A stretch of 64,000 bases of DNA from Paenibacillus elgii NBRC 100335 (GCF_004000865.1 NZ_BIMB01000003.1:1-64000); one strand, 5' to 3'. Shown: positions 26,152 through 35,428, counted from the first letter of the stretch. Made by a program: numbers and translations. The notes: generated by a model not told the origin, from the letters alone.

Positions 26152-26186
26152 AAAAAACAAAAAACACTTCCTTTTGAGAGAAGTGT
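26152..26186 (-). terminator. Terminator of the YqaE-like gene
   Basis: ACACTTC / GAAGTGT hairpin followed on the minus strand by TTTTTTGTTTTTTA. Confidence 0.75.
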
Positions 26187-26215
26187 CTTTGCGATGATCC
26201 GCTTCCTATACCTAA

Positions 26216-26404
26216 TTACCGGTACATGTTCCGAGACATTCTTTCCATCCGTTGATCCTGCTTGCGCTCGTGAACGACCAGACAGGCATGAATGGCGCCC
26301 GGCAGCCAGAAGAACAGCGTCAGAATGAAGTTGAGAAGAGCCTGTATCGGTTTTCCGCAAAATAGAACGGCGACAGGAGGAAGCAATATAGCTAGAAGAT
26401 ACAT
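26216..26404 (-). CDS. YqaE/Pmp3-family small membrane protein
   Basis: 62 residues with AAAGGAGG before the ATG. Two hydrophobic helices flank a short loop; LLPPVAVLFCGKPIQALLNF followed by LPGAIHACLVV are the diagnostic Pmp3 motifs. The charged tail is ERKQDQRMERMSRNMYR. Family members affect membrane potential under salt or cold stress in yeast and plants; the bacterial role is unclear. Confidence 0.9.
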   Translation of the reverse strand: MYLLAILLPPVAVLFCGKPIQALLNFILTLFFWLPGAIHACLVVHERKQDQRMERMSRNMYR

Positions 26405-26628
26405 CCGAAAAACCTCCTTTTAAGTTCGTTATCCTTTTATACGAGATTAAGATATGAAAAGTTTCTGGAAAGCGACAGTGCAATTTTTGCACGGAACGGA
26501 CGACAATAGTTGTTCTGTTTTTGGCGCGAAGGCCGATTGTATAATAAAGGCGTCAGATAACATACTAGATTCGAAAGATAGACGGACGGAAGGGGGGATG
26601 GGCGATTCTGGACCAAAGGCGCGCCGGC

Positions 26629-28749
26629 ATGCTCGCCATGCTGCAGGAAACCGGAGATTACGTGTCCGTCCGCGAAATCATGAAGAAATTCGATATCTCC
26701 AAGCGGACGGTCTACTACGATCTTCAAGCCGTCAACGAGTGGCTCTCGGACCACGGACTCGCTCCTGTCGAATATGTTCGTGGCCGGGGGTACCTCCTGT
26801 CGGAGGAAAGCCGCTCCCGCATCCCTTCCATGGCGCAAGAAGTTGAAAAGGACGACTATTACTTGTCCCCGCGGGAGCGAAAAGCCTGGGTGGCGATTCA
26901 GTTGCTCACCCGCAGGGAACCGCTGTTCATGCAGGAGATCACGGACTTATTGCTGGTCAGCCGCGGAACCGGCTTGAACGAGCTGAAGCAGGTGAAGAAA
27001 GAGCTTGCCGCTTTTCAGCTTGAGGTCGTGTTCGATAAAAAGAATGGTTACAGCGTCGAAGGGAAAGAAGCCGACCAGCGCAAGGCGCTATCGTACTTTA
27101 TGTCCCAAGTGCTCCATCACGTCAGCTGGAAAAGCTTCGTCTCGCAGTTTCAAGGGCTTGTCAATGCCAACGTCGTTCACCGCAAGCTTCCGTTTTTTCA
27201 AGAGGAGCAGCTTGCGGAGGTGTACGAGCTCGTCACCCGCTGTGAGAAGACGCTCGGGCTGGAATTCACCGACGATATGGTGTTTAGTCTCACCACAAGA
27301 TTGCTGGTTTACGCGAACCGGCTCCAGCAGGGACACCGCATTACACTCGACGCCGATGAAAAAGAGGCCTTACAGCAAACGCCGGAATATGCGGGGGCCG
27401 TCCAACTGGGGGGCGAGCTCGGACGCCTGTTCGACCTCGAATTTCCGGAGGATGAGATCTGTTACTTGACCCTCCAGCTATTGGGGGCGCGGGTAAACCG
27501 GACGAGCGGCGGGGAGGCGTTGGCTGATCCCGGTAAGGATGCTGACGCCGGCGAAACCGTTCTGCTGTTAAAGCGGTTAATCCGCCAGATGATCGATTTG
27601 TTCGAGCGGCATGCCTGCATCTTCTTTCAACACCGCGACGAGCTGGAGCAGCGGCTGTTGATCCATTTGAAGCCGGCCTATTACCGGATTAAATTCGGGC
27701 TGGAGATCGATAATCCGCTCGCGGAAGCGATGAAATCAAAATACGGGGAAATTTTCGAGATTTCCAGAAAATGTGTAAAACCGCTGGAAGAGCATCTGGG
27801 CAAGCCGGTCGACGACAATGAGATCGCCTACTTGGCGATGCATTTCGGAGGCTGGATGCGCCGGGAAAACGCCATGCCCGTCCGGCGGAAAAAGGCGGCG
27901 ATCGTATGCGTCAACGGCATTTCCGCCGCACGCATGCTAAGAATCCAGCTGGAGCAGCTGTTCCCGGCTCTGGATATCGAAGCGGTCCTGTCACTACGGG
28001 ATTACGAATCGTATCCGGCAGAATCGGTGGATCTGCTGTTCTCGACCGTCCCGCTGCAGAACAGCCCGGCGCCGGTGTTTACGGTGCATCCCATCTTGTC
28101 GGATGCCGATAAGGCGCACCTGCTTCATCAGGTAAACCGGGTGTCGGGGCAGATGGATGCGCCGCAGGGCCGCTCCGCGCAGGCGATTCTGGAGATGGTG
28201 CGGAAGTACGCGCGCATCTCGGACGAGGAAGGTCTGCTGCGGGAGCTCCAGCGCTATTTGTCCGCCGGACGCGCTCCGGCGGTGGAGGAAGAAAAGCCAT
28301 CGCTCGCCAGCCTGCTGCCGCCGGAGCACTTGGTGCTGCGGAACGAGGCAGCCGATTGGAAGGCCGCTATCGAGTTGGCGGCCGAGCCGCTGCTGCGCAG
28401 AGGCTTCATCGAACCGCGGTACGTGAAAGCGATGATCGCCAAAGTCGACAGCTACGGACCGTATATCGTCGTTGCGCCGGGGGTGGCTATCGCTCACGCG
28501 AAGCCGGAGGAGGGTGTCCGGCGGCTCGGCATGAGCCTGTTGAAGCTGGAGTATGCCGTACCATTCGGTCCGGAGGTACGCCACCAGATCCGGCTCGTGC
28601 TGGTGCTCGCCAGCGCGGATGGCGAATCGCATTTGCGGGCGCTGTCTCAGCTGACGACGCTGCTGCGGGAGGAGGAAATGAAAGATATCCTTCTCGCCGC
28701 ACAGACCGCCGATCAGCTTGCCGGACTTATCCGTCGGCACACGTCATAG
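26629..28749 (+). CDS. PRD-containing PTS-controlled transcriptional activator (MtlR/LicR type)
   Basis: 706 residues if the ATG at 26629 is used. The true start may be 24 nt earlier at a rare ATT or CTG, since AAGGGGGG lies just before it and the helix-turn-helix would then be complete. Domains in order: HTH (VSVREIMKKFDISKRTVYYDL), Mga-like linker, two PRD domains with His sites (about 170-400), an EIIB-like domain with VCVNGISAARML (Cys) and a C-terminal EIIA domain with VAIAHAKPEEG. Phosphorylation by HPr and EIIB sets its activity. It is first in the PTS run and surely controls it. Confidence 0.92.
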   Translation: MLAMLQETGDYVSVREIMKKFDISKRTVYYDLQAVNEWLSDHGLAPVEYVRGRGYLLSEESRSRIPSMAQEVEKDDYYLSPRERKAWVAIQLLTRREPLFMQEITDLLLVSRGTGLNELKQVKKELAAFQLEVVFDKKNGYSVEGKEADQRKALSYFMSQVLHHVSWKSFVSQFQGLVNANVVHRKLPFFQEEQLAEVYELVTRCEKTLGLEFTDDMVFSLTTRLLVYANRLQQGHRITLDADEKEALQQTPEYAGAVQLGGELGRLFDLEFPEDEICYLTLQLLGARVNRTSGGEALADPGKDADAGETVLLLKRLIRQMIDLFERHACIFFQHRDELEQRLLIHLKPAYYRIKFGLEIDNPLAEAMKSKYGEIFEISRKCVKPLEEHLGKPVDDNEIAYLAMHFGGWMRRENAMPVRRKKAAIVCVNGISAARMLRIQLEQLFPALDIEAVLSLRDYESYPAESVDLLFSTVPLQNSPAPVFTVHPILSDADKAHLLHQVNRVSGQMDAPQGRSAQAILEMVRKYARISDEEGLLRELQRYLSAGRAPAVEEEKPSLASLLPPEHLVLRNEAADWKAAIELAAEPLLRRGFIEPRYVKAMIAKVDSYGPYIVVAPGVAIAHAKPEEGVRRLGMSLLKLEYAVPFGPEVRHQIRLVLVLASADGESHLRALSQLTTLLREEEMKDILLAAQTADQLAGLIRRHTS

Positions 28750-28780
28750 CAAGGAATCGTAGCAGGGAGGAGAGAAACGG

Positions 28781-29227
28781 ATGAAATTTTTGGAAAGGGA
28801 ACTGATCGGTCTCGATGTGGAGGTGCAATCGGCAGAGGAAGCGATTCGGGCCGCAGGCTCGCTGCTCGTCAGCGGGGGAGCGGCCGACGCCTCCTACGTC
28901 GATGCGATGGTGCAGGCGTACCGTGACAAGGGGCCATACTTTGTGCTCGCACCACACATCGCCCTGCCGCACGCGAAAGCCGAGGACGGTGTCCATGAGG
29001 CGTCCGTCGCTTTCGTCCGGTTGAAACAGCCGGTGGTGTTTGGCCATCAAACGAACGATCCGGTGGAGCTGATTTTCGCGCTCGGTTCGGCCTCCAACGC
29101 CGACCATATCGCTTTGCTGCGCAGGCTGACGCTGCTTTTAAACGACCCGAACTATGTGCAGTGCTTCAGAGAAGCCGGAAGCCCGGAAGACATCGAAAAC
29201 ATCATCTTGAGGAGGAATGAAGCATGA
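28781..29227 (+). CDS. PTS EIIA component, ascorbate/mannitol-fructose type
   Basis: 148 residues. The active His is in LPHAKAEDGVHEASV. Domain length and the LEREL...VEVQSAEEAIRAAGSLL start match UlaC/SgaA-type IIA proteins. It receives phosphate from HPr (encoded at 33420) and passes it to the IIB gene product, whose start overlaps its stop by 4 nt. The C-terminal EIIA domain of the regulator just upstream is a close relative, so the two may compete for phosphate. Confidence 0.92.
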   Translation: MKFLERELIGLDVEVQSAEEAIRAAGSLLVSGGAADASYVDAMVQAYRDKGPYFVLAPHIALPHAKAEDGVHEASVAFVRLKQPVVFGHQTNDPVELIFALGSASNADHIALLRRLTLLLNDPNYVQCFREAGSPEDIENIILRRNEA

Positions 29228-29487
29228 AAATCTTATGCGTATGCGGTTTAGGTCAAGGAACGAGCCTGATTTTGCGAATGAACGTGGAAAGCGTGCTAAG
29301 AGAGTTGGGAGTAAATGCGGATGTGGAGCATACGGACGTTTCTTCGGCATCCGGCATGTCCGCCGATCATATCATCACCAGCAACGAGCTGGCGCAAAGC
29401 CTGCAGGGGCACTCCGCCAATATCGTCATCGTGAACAACTATTTCGATCTGAACGAAATTAAAGAGAAATTGAAAGACACCATCTAA
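29224..29487 (+). CDS. PTS EIIB component, ascorbate type
   Basis: 87 residues. KILCVCGLGQGTSLILRM carries the phosphorylated Cys in the P-loop of lactose/ascorbate-type IIB proteins. ATGA overlap with the IIA gene couples translation. Followed after 19 nt by the IIC gene. Confidence 0.93.
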   Translation: MKILCVCGLGQGTSLILRMNVESVLRELGVNADVEHTDVSSASGMSADHIITSNELAQSLQGHSANIVIVNNYFDLNEIKEKLKDTI

Positions 29488-29506
29488 TCCTTAAGGGGGA
29501 TTTTAC

Positions 29507-30802
29507 ATGGAAGTCATTTTTTGGATAGCGACCAACGTCTTCGGTACGCCGGCCATTTTGCTCGGATTCATCGTGCTGGTCGGTCTCCTGCTTCAGAAAA
29601 AGACGACAAGTCAGGTGATCAGCGGGACGTTCAAGGCCGTCATCGGCTTCCTTATCATCGGGGCGGGAGCGGGCGTCATCGTCAATGCGCTCAACGTGTT
29701 CGAGCCGATGTGGAAGGAAGTGTTCGGGCTGCAGGCCGAATCGCTAGGCCAATTCATGGGGCAGCAGACATTTAACTCCAAATTCGGCAGCGCGGTCACG
29801 CTCGCGATGTTCATCGGCTTTTTGATCAACGTCCTGCTCGCGCGGTTCACGAAGTTCAAGTACATTTACTTGACCGGTCATATGATGTTCTGGACATCGA
29901 CCGTATTCGCAGGTGTCGTGGTTCATTCGGCAGGCAACGTTTCTTTCGGCAAGCTGGTCTTATTCCTATCCGTTATTCTCGGTCTGTATTGGACGCTGCA
30001 GCCTGCGCTCACCCAGCCGTTCGTCCGCAAAATTACGGGCAACGACAACATCGCCCTCGGGCATACGTCGGCGTCGGTTGCGCTGTTAGGCGCACTGCTC
30101 GGCAAGTGGTTCGGGAACAAGGAGAACGACGCGGAAAAAATCAAGGTGCCGAAGGGCTTCGAGTTTCTGCGCGACTCCAATGTCATTACGGCGCTCAGCA
30201 TGGGGCTGCTGTTCCTGATCGGCGCAATCGTCGTTGTCATGAAAGATACGCCGGGCGCGAAAGAGCTGGTCGCCAAAGCAGGTGAGCAGAACTTCATCAT
30301 CTACGCGATGCTTCAATCGCTCACGTTTGCCGGAGGGATTGCAATCGTTCTCATGGGCGTGCGCATGTTCATCGGCGAGCTGGTGCCGGCGTTTAACGGG
30401 ATCGCCACCAAGATCGTTCCCGGCGCGAAGCCTGCGCTCGATTGCCCGGTTACGTTCCCTTATGCGCCGAACGCCGTCATTCTCGGGTTTATGGGCGCCT
30501 TTGTCGGGGCCTTGATCTGGCTCGTCGTGCTCGGCAACACAGTCGCTTACATCTTCGTGCCGACGATGATCGTGCTGTTCTTCCACGGCGCTACGGCGGG
30601 CGTCTTCGGCAACGCGACCGGGGGAGCGCGCGGTGCGGTGCTTGCCGGCTTCGTTACCGCAACCGTCGTTGCTTGGGGCCAGTACGCGATGGTCAAATTT
30701 TTCATCGCTTCGACGATTCCGGATACGGCTATGTGGGCGGCGGACTCCGACATGTTTATTATCGGGCCGATCATCAGTTTTCTTGCGAAGCTGCTGTTTT
30801 AA
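29507..30802 (+). CDS. PTS EIIC component, ascorbate (UlaA/SgaT) family
   Basis: 431 residues with about ten hydrophobic helices; AAGGGGGG precedes the ATG. The start WIATNVFGTPAILLGFIVLVGLLLQKK and the internal GAGAGVIVNAL, FPYAPNAVILGF and FFHGATAGVFGN stretches are typical of UlaA-family vitamin-C-type permeases, which differ from the glucose superfamily. It imports and phosphorylates a hydrophilic sugar acid or lactone. Ascorbate itself is doubtful, because the ulaD, ulaE and ulaF enzymes are absent. Confidence 0.92.
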   Translation: MEVIFWIATNVFGTPAILLGFIVLVGLLLQKKTTSQVISGTFKAVIGFLIIGAGAGVIVNALNVFEPMWKEVFGLQAESLGQFMGQQTFNSKFGSAVTLAMFIGFLINVLLARFTKFKYIYLTGHMMFWTSTVFAGVVVHSAGNVSFGKLVLFLSVILGLYWTLQPALTQPFVRKITGNDNIALGHTSASVALLGALLGKWFGNKENDAEKIKVPKGFEFLRDSNVITALSMGLLFLIGAIVVVMKDTPGAKELVAKAGEQNFIIYAMLQSLTFAGGIAIVLMGVRMFIGELVPAFNGIATKIVPGAKPALDCPVTFPYAPNAVILGFMGAFVGALIWLVVLGNTVAYIFVPTMIVLFFHGATAGVFGNATGGARGAVLAGFVTATVVAWGQYAMVKFFIASTIPDTAMWAADSDMFIIGPIISFLAKLLF

Positions 30803-30866
30803 CCAAAATCGCCAGTCGGCCCCGGCCGGTTCGCCGGCCGCGGTACGATAAGGAGGTCACAGAGAG

Positions 30867-31859
30867 ATGAGTTTCGTTCGGACTTTGCGTGGGGATATCC
30901 CTAAGGAACAGCTCGGGTTTACGTATTCCCATGAGCACATCGTTTGCCGTCCGGCGTTCTGGGCGGAGCGGGGAGAAGACGACCTGCTGCTGGATGACAA
31001 GGAAAAATCGAAGCTGGACGTGCTGGACTTCAAACGCCACGGCGGCCAAACGATCATCGACGCCACCGCTGTCGATTACGGACGCGACGTCGATGCGGTG
31101 TACGCCATCATGGAGGAAACCGGCGTTCAAATCGTCGGCACGGCCGGCTTCAACAAAAGCTTTCTGTGGAACGCCAAAGTGAAGGAAGAGCTGAAGCCGA
31201 TCATCGGCAATTACAACACATATTACGAGTGGATCGATGCGAAAAGCATCAACGAGCTGGCGGATTTCATCATCCGCGAAGTGGAAGAAGGGCTGGAAGG
31301 AACGCCGTTCAAGGGCGGTCAAGTGAAATTCGGCACGGGCTACAACCGGATTACGCCGCTGGAGGAGAAGACGCTGCGGGCTGTCGCCCGCGCGCACCAC
31401 GAGACGAAAGCACCGGTCCACTCCCATACAGAGGTCGGCACGATGGGGCTGGAGCAGATCGAGCTGCTGCGGAGCGAGAACGTGAATCTGGCGTACGTCA
31501 GCTTCGGCCATATGGACCGGAATCCCGATCCGTATTACCACGAACAAATGGCTACAACCGGAGCCTATCTGTGCTTCGACGGCATCGCCAAAATCAAATA
31601 CGCGCCGGAGAGCACGCGGATTCATCTCCTGCTGGAGCTGGTGCGCAAAGGGTACGAGAATCAGATTCTGATCAGCGGCGATACGGCCCGGAAAACGTAC
31701 TACAAGCACTACGATTACGGGCTCGGCTTGGAATATATCATTGCGAAATGGATTCCGCGCTTTATCGACGAGGCGAACAAGGCCGGGTACGACGGGGATA
31801 AGCTGGTGGAAAAGTTTTTCGTGACGAATCCGGCGAACTGCTTCGCCTTTAAACGGTGA
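30867..31859 (+). CDS. Phosphotriesterase-family lactonase-like hydrolase
   Basis: 330 residues; AAGGAGG lies upstream. Amidohydrolase barrel with the binuclear metal ligands HEH (YSHEHIV), a lysine in GQVKFGTGYNRIT as the likely carboxylated bridge, VHSHTE, FGHMDRN and SGDTARKTY. Relatives studied from Listeria (Lmo2620), Bacillus halodurans and Mycoplasma hydrolyse phosphorylated sugar lactones rather than organophosphates. Placed right after an ascorbate-type IIC, it probably opens the lactone-phosphate made by the transporter, in the place UlaG takes in E. coli. Confidence 0.88.
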   Translation: MSFVRTLRGDIPKEQLGFTYSHEHIVCRPAFWAERGEDDLLLDDKEKSKLDVLDFKRHGGQTIIDATAVDYGRDVDAVYAIMEETGVQIVGTAGFNKSFLWNAKVKEELKPIIGNYNTYYEWIDAKSINELADFIIREVEEGLEGTPFKGGQVKFGTGYNRITPLEEKTLRAVARAHHETKAPVHSHTEVGTMGLEQIELLRSENVNLAYVSFGHMDRNPDPYYHEQMATTGAYLCFDGIAKIKYAPESTRIHLLLELVRKGYENQILISGDTARKTYYKHYDYGLGLEYIIAKWIPRFIDEANKAGYDGDKLVEKFFVTNPANCFAFKR

Positions 31860-31872
31860 GGAGGGGCACCCC

Positions 31873-32613
31873 ATGCAGCTGCAATACGAAAATTCGTTCG
31901 ACGTAAAAGAGAAAATCGCCCGGGTGCAGGCCGCGATTCTGCCGATCGGGGCCGTGGAAGCGCACGGTCCCCATCTTCCGCTGGGGACGGACAATCTGTT
32001 GGCGGAACGGCTGGCGGCCAAGCTGGCGGAACGGACGGGCAGCTTCGTGCTGCCGACGCTGCCTTACGGCCAGGTATGGAGCCTGCGCAATTTTCCGGGC
32101 AGCATCAACGTGTCCAATGAGGCGCTGATCGCCTTGCTGAGCGATATCGGGGAAAGCTTATTCCGGCAAGGCTTCCGCATCTTCGTCATGCTGAACGGTC
32201 ATCTCGGCAACGCGACGGCCTTGAAGGAAGCGGCCCGCAAGCTGGCGGAACAAGTGCCCGAGCTGAAGGTTTATTACTTCTTTTATCCCGGTGTGAAGGA
32301 AATTACGGCGCAGGTCCGCGAGTCTTCCAGCAGCCATGCTTCGTACTTTCACGCTTGCGAGATTGAAACCTCGTATATGCTCTATCTGGCCGGAGAGCAT
32401 GTCGACATGAGCCGGGCGATCTGCGACATCCCGGATATCGGAGTGGAGGCCGACTGTACGCCTACCCCATGGGAGACCTTCACCTCGACCGCCGTTCTCG
32501 GCGACGCGACGCTGGCCACCTCGGAGAAAGGGCGGGCCATTCTGGAAACGAGTCTCGACGTCATGACGCGTATCGTGAACGATGCCAAGAAGCGGCATCA
32601 ACCCACATTATGA
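31873..32613 (+). CDS. Creatininase-family metal-dependent hydrolase
   Basis: 246 residues with GAGGAGG before the ATG. Metal-binding pattern of the family: LPIGAVEAHGPHLPLGTDN (Glu, His, Asp), NGHLGNATAL, and a Glu in HACEIETSYML. Family members cleave cyclic amides or related C-N bonds (creatininase, MftE, FAPy deformylase ArfB). In this operon it may act on an amide or on a sugar-derived ring; the substrate is not evident. It lies 13 nt after the lactonase-like gene. Confidence 0.87.
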   Translation: MQLQYENSFDVKEKIARVQAAILPIGAVEAHGPHLPLGTDNLLAERLAAKLAERTGSFVLPTLPYGQVWSLRNFPGSINVSNEALIALLSDIGESLFRQGFRIFVMLNGHLGNATALKEAARKLAEQVPELKVYYFFYPGVKEITAQVRESSSSHASYFHACEIETSYMLYLAGEHVDMSRAICDIPDIGVEADCTPTPWETFTSTAVLGDATLATSEKGRAILETSLDVMTRIVNDAKKRHQPTL

Positions 32614-32635
32614 AGAAAAGCAGGTGAAGGCAGCT

Positions 32636-33370
32636 ATGATCCAAACCTATTTTAATCATATCCGGCACATGCTGAACCAAGTGGAAACGACCGAAACGGC
32701 TGCGATGCGGCAGGCTGCGGAACGGACGGCCGACTGCATTATTGGCGGAGGCGTCGTTCATTTGTTCGGATGCGGCCACTCGCATATTTTGACGGAGGAA
32801 GTGTTTTACCGCGCAGGGGGCTTGGTCCCAATCCGGCCGATCTTTGTGGAGCCGCTCATGCTGCACGAAGGGGCGGTCCGCTCCTCGGAGCTGGAAAGGC
32901 AGAACGGACTGGCCTGCACGTTTATGGAGGAGCAGGACATCCGTCCGGGCGAGGTCGCGTTCGTGCTGTCCACCTCCGGGCGAAATCCGGTTCCGGTCGA
33001 TGTCGTGCTGGCAGCGAAGGAAAAAGGCGCATTTACGATCGGCATCACCTCGCTGGAATATTCGCAAAGCCAGCCTTCGCGGCATACGAGCGGCAAGCAT
33101 CTGTACGATGCCGCGGACTTGGTCCTTAACAATTATGCGGTCAAAGGCGATGCGGTGTTGAACCATCCGGACGTTCCGATCCCGTTCACCCCGACATCCA
33201 CGGTAATCGGAGCGGCGCTGCTCAATGCCGTGCTGGCTTCGGCCATCGAACGGATGGCGGAGCGAGGGTTCCAGCCGCCGGTTTTCCTAAGCGGCAACAT
33301 CGATGGGGCCGACCGCCACAACGCCGCCCTGATTGAACGGTACAAGGAGCGCATTCCACTTTTGAACTAA
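32636..33370 (+). CDS. SIS-domain protein (UPF0309-like)
   Basis: 244 residues from the ATG at 32636 (AGGTGAAGG upstream). One sugar-isomerase fold with the phosphosugar loops VVHLFGCGHSHILTEE and VLSTSGRNPVPVDVV. Such proteins bind phosphorylated amino or keto sugars as isomerases or deaminases. In the PTS run it should process the phosphorylated product after lactone opening. There is no regulator HTH, so it is an enzyme and not an RpiR-type repressor. Confidence 0.88.
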   Translation: MIQTYFNHIRHMLNQVETTETAAMRQAAERTADCIIGGGVVHLFGCGHSHILTEEVFYRAGGLVPIRPIFVEPLMLHEGAVRSSELERQNGLACTFMEEQDIRPGEVAFVLSTSGRNPVPVDVVLAAKEKGAFTIGITSLEYSQSQPSRHTSGKHLYDAADLVLNNYAVKGDAVLNHPDVPIPFTPTSTVIGAALLNAVLASAIERMAERGFQPPVFLSGNIDGADRHNAALIERYKERIPLLN

Positions 33371-33419
33371 TTGATAGCCTATTAAATATATAGACATTAT
33401 AGGTTAGGAGGCATGCCGC

Positions 33420-33689
33420 ATGGTGGCAAAAGAGATAATCATACGAAACGAACAAGGGTTTCACGTCCGTCCGGCCCAACTGTTCGTAGACAAGGCCAAC
33501 GAGTATCGCTCGGACCTCAAGGTGCGCAGCGAGAGCGGCGAAGAAGCCGACGGAAAAAGCATGCTGGACCTGATGACCCTTGGGCTGGAGAAAGGTGCCC
33601 GCATCGTGTTGGAAGCAAGCGGTGAGGACGAGCAGGAATGCCTGCAGGCGTTGGCCGAGCTGATCGAAAGCAAGTTCGGTGAAGCGTGA
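33420..33689 (+). CDS. Dedicated HPr-family phosphocarrier
   Basis: 89 residues with GGAGG 8 nt upstream. The phosphorylated His lies in NEQGFHVRPAQLFVD, and the regulatory serine region reads GKSMLDLMTLG, so the HPr-kinase Ser46 site seems retained. It is encoded next to an enzyme I gene and in a run with a specific PTS, not in a ptsHI housekeeping operon; presumably a second HPr for this pathway. Confidence 0.93.
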   Translation: MVAKEIIIRNEQGFHVRPAQLFVDKANEYRSDLKVRSESGEEADGKSMLDLMTLGLEKGARIVLEASGEDEQECLQALAELIESKFGEA

Positions 33690-35428
33690 TGAGGGAGCAG
33701 CGGATTTCAGGCATCGGCGTGTCGGAAGGCGTGCGGATCGGAAGCGCGCTGCGGTATTCGCCGGGAGCCGCGGCAGGCATGGAGCCGGAGCGCGAAAGCA
33801 TCGGTCCCGACGAGGTAGCCTCAGAAACGGCAAGGCTGCGGCAGGCGAAGGAGGCCTGCGCGGCGGAGCTTCAAGCTATGGTGGAGCGGACAAAGCGGAG
33901 GCTTGGCGAAGACAAGGCCGGAATTATTGCGGGCCAGCTGCGGTTTCTGGATGATCCCAAATTTTATCCGGCGATGGAACGGAAGGTCGCGGAGCTGCAT
34001 ATATCGGCGGCCCGGGCGGTCCGGGAGGTCACCGAATTTTATGCGGCGCGACTGGAAAGCATGGCAAACGAATATATGCGGGAGCGCGCGGCGGATATTC
34101 GGGACATCGGGGGCCGCTTGCTGTCCAGCCTGCGCGGAGGGACGCAGGTCCGGCTCTCGGAGCTTCGCGAGCCGGTGATTCTTGTCTCCGACGATCTGGC
34201 GCCATCGGATACGGTGCAGCTCGATCCGCGCGTCGTGCTGGCCTTCGTCACGCGGGTCGGGGGGAAGACGTCGCATACGGCGATTCTGGCCCGGTCGCTG
34301 GGCATTCCTGCGGTCGTCGGCGCGGGTGATGCTCTGGACGCCGTCCGGGACGGCGAGACGTTGGTCGTCGACGGTGGCGCAGGCTTGTGTGTCCGCAATC
34401 CGGAGGACGCTTACCTCCGGCAGGCGGCGGAGCTGCAGGAGCGGGAGCGTGCGCTAAGGAACGAGCTTGAGGCGTTCCGCTCCCGCCCGGCGGTCACCGC
34501 GGACGGGCGGCGGGTGGAACTGGCCGCCAATATCGGCACCGTTCCGGAGGCCGAGGCGGCTGCGGAAGCCGGTGCGGACGGCATCGGGCTGTACCGGACG
34601 GAATTTCTGTTCATGGGTGCGTCGCGGCTTCCGGACGAGGAAGCGCAGTATGCCGCCTATCGGCGCGTCGCGGAAGCGATGGCCGGTCAGCCCGTGGTCA
34701 TCCGTACGCTGGACATCGGTGGAGACAAGGAGCTTCCGGCGCTGGAGCTGCCCAAGGAGGCGAATCCGTTTCTAGGTTACCGCGCCATCCGGATCGGCCT
34801 CGACCGTCCCGAGCTGCTGAGAACGCAGCTCAGAGCGATTTTGCGGGCCAGCGCGCATGGCAGCGTCAAGATCATGTTTCCGATGATCTCTAGTATCGAC
34901 GAATGGAGAAAGGCGAGAGGGGCAGCGTACGAGGCGATGGAGGAGCTGCGCCGCGAGGGCGTCGATTTCGACCGGAATATCGAGCTGGGCATCATGGTCG
35001 AGGTTCCGTCTACGGCGGTGATGGCCGACAGCTTTGCGCGCGAGGTCGATTTCTTCAGCATTGGGACGAACGATCTCGTCCAGTACACGCTGGCCGTCGA
35101 CCGGATGAACGAGAAGGTCGCGGAGCTGTACGATTATTTCCACCCGGCGGTGCTGGAGCTGATTCGCCGGGTGATCGAAGCCGCCCATCGGCACGGCAAG
35201 TGGACGGGGATCTGCGGCGGCATGGCCGGCGATCCGCTGGCGGCGCCGCTCTTGCTCGGGCTCGGGCTCGATGAGTGGAGCATGGAAGCGGGGGCGCTGC
35301 CGAAGGTGAAGCGCGCTCTCGCCCAGTTGAGCGCCGAGACGTGCCGGGAGCGGGCGCAGCAGTGGCTGCAGCTTGCTACCGCTGCCGAAGTGCGTAGCGA
35401 GCTGGAGCGCTTCCGGGCGGAGTTGTAA
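33686..35428 (+). CDS. Dedicated enzyme I (PEP-protein phosphotransferase)
   Basis: 580 residues, starting at GTG 33686 or ATG 33689 in overlap with the HPr stop. Complete domain order: N-terminal HPr-binding domain, swivel domain with the active His in GGKTSHTAILARSLGIPAVVG, and a PEP-binding barrel with GLYRTEFLFMG, IRTLDIGGDKELP, GTNDLVQYTLAVDR and the C-terminal GICGGMAGDP with its essential Cys. It moves phosphate from PEP to HPr. Length is normal for PtsI and no GAF domain is attached, so it is not the nitrogen PTS form. Confidence 0.94.
   Translation: MMREQRISGIGVSEGVRIGSALRYSPGAAAGMEPERESIGPDEVASETARLRQAKEACAAELQAMVERTKRRLGEDKAGIIAGQLRFLDDPKFYPAMERKVAELHISAARAVREVTEFYAARLESMANEYMRERAADIRDIGGRLLSSLRGGTQVRLSELREPVILVSDDLAPSDTVQLDPRVVLAFVTRVGGKTSHTAILARSLGIPAVVGAGDALDAVRDGETLVVDGGAGLCVRNPEDAYLRQAAELQERERALRNELEAFRSRPAVTADGRRVELAANIGTVPEAEAAAEAGADGIGLYRTEFLFMGASRLPDEEAQYAAYRRVAEAMAGQPVVIRTLDIGGDKELPALELPKEANPFLGYRAIRIGLDRPELLRTQLRAILRASAHGSVKIMFPMISSIDEWRKARGAAYEAMEELRREGVDFDRNIELGIMVEVPSTAVMADSFAREVDFFSIGTNDLVQYTLAVDRMNEKVAELYDYFHPAVLELIRRVIEAAHRHGKWTGICGGMAGDPLAAPLLLGLGLDEWSMEAGALPKVKRALAQLSAETCRERAQQWLQLATAAEVRSELERFRAEL

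Noticed and set aside
29507-31859. Standard L-ascorbate (ula) operon
   Set aside because: UlaG, UlaD, UlaE and UlaF homologues are absent and replaced by phosphotriesterase-, creatininase- and SIS-family proteins.
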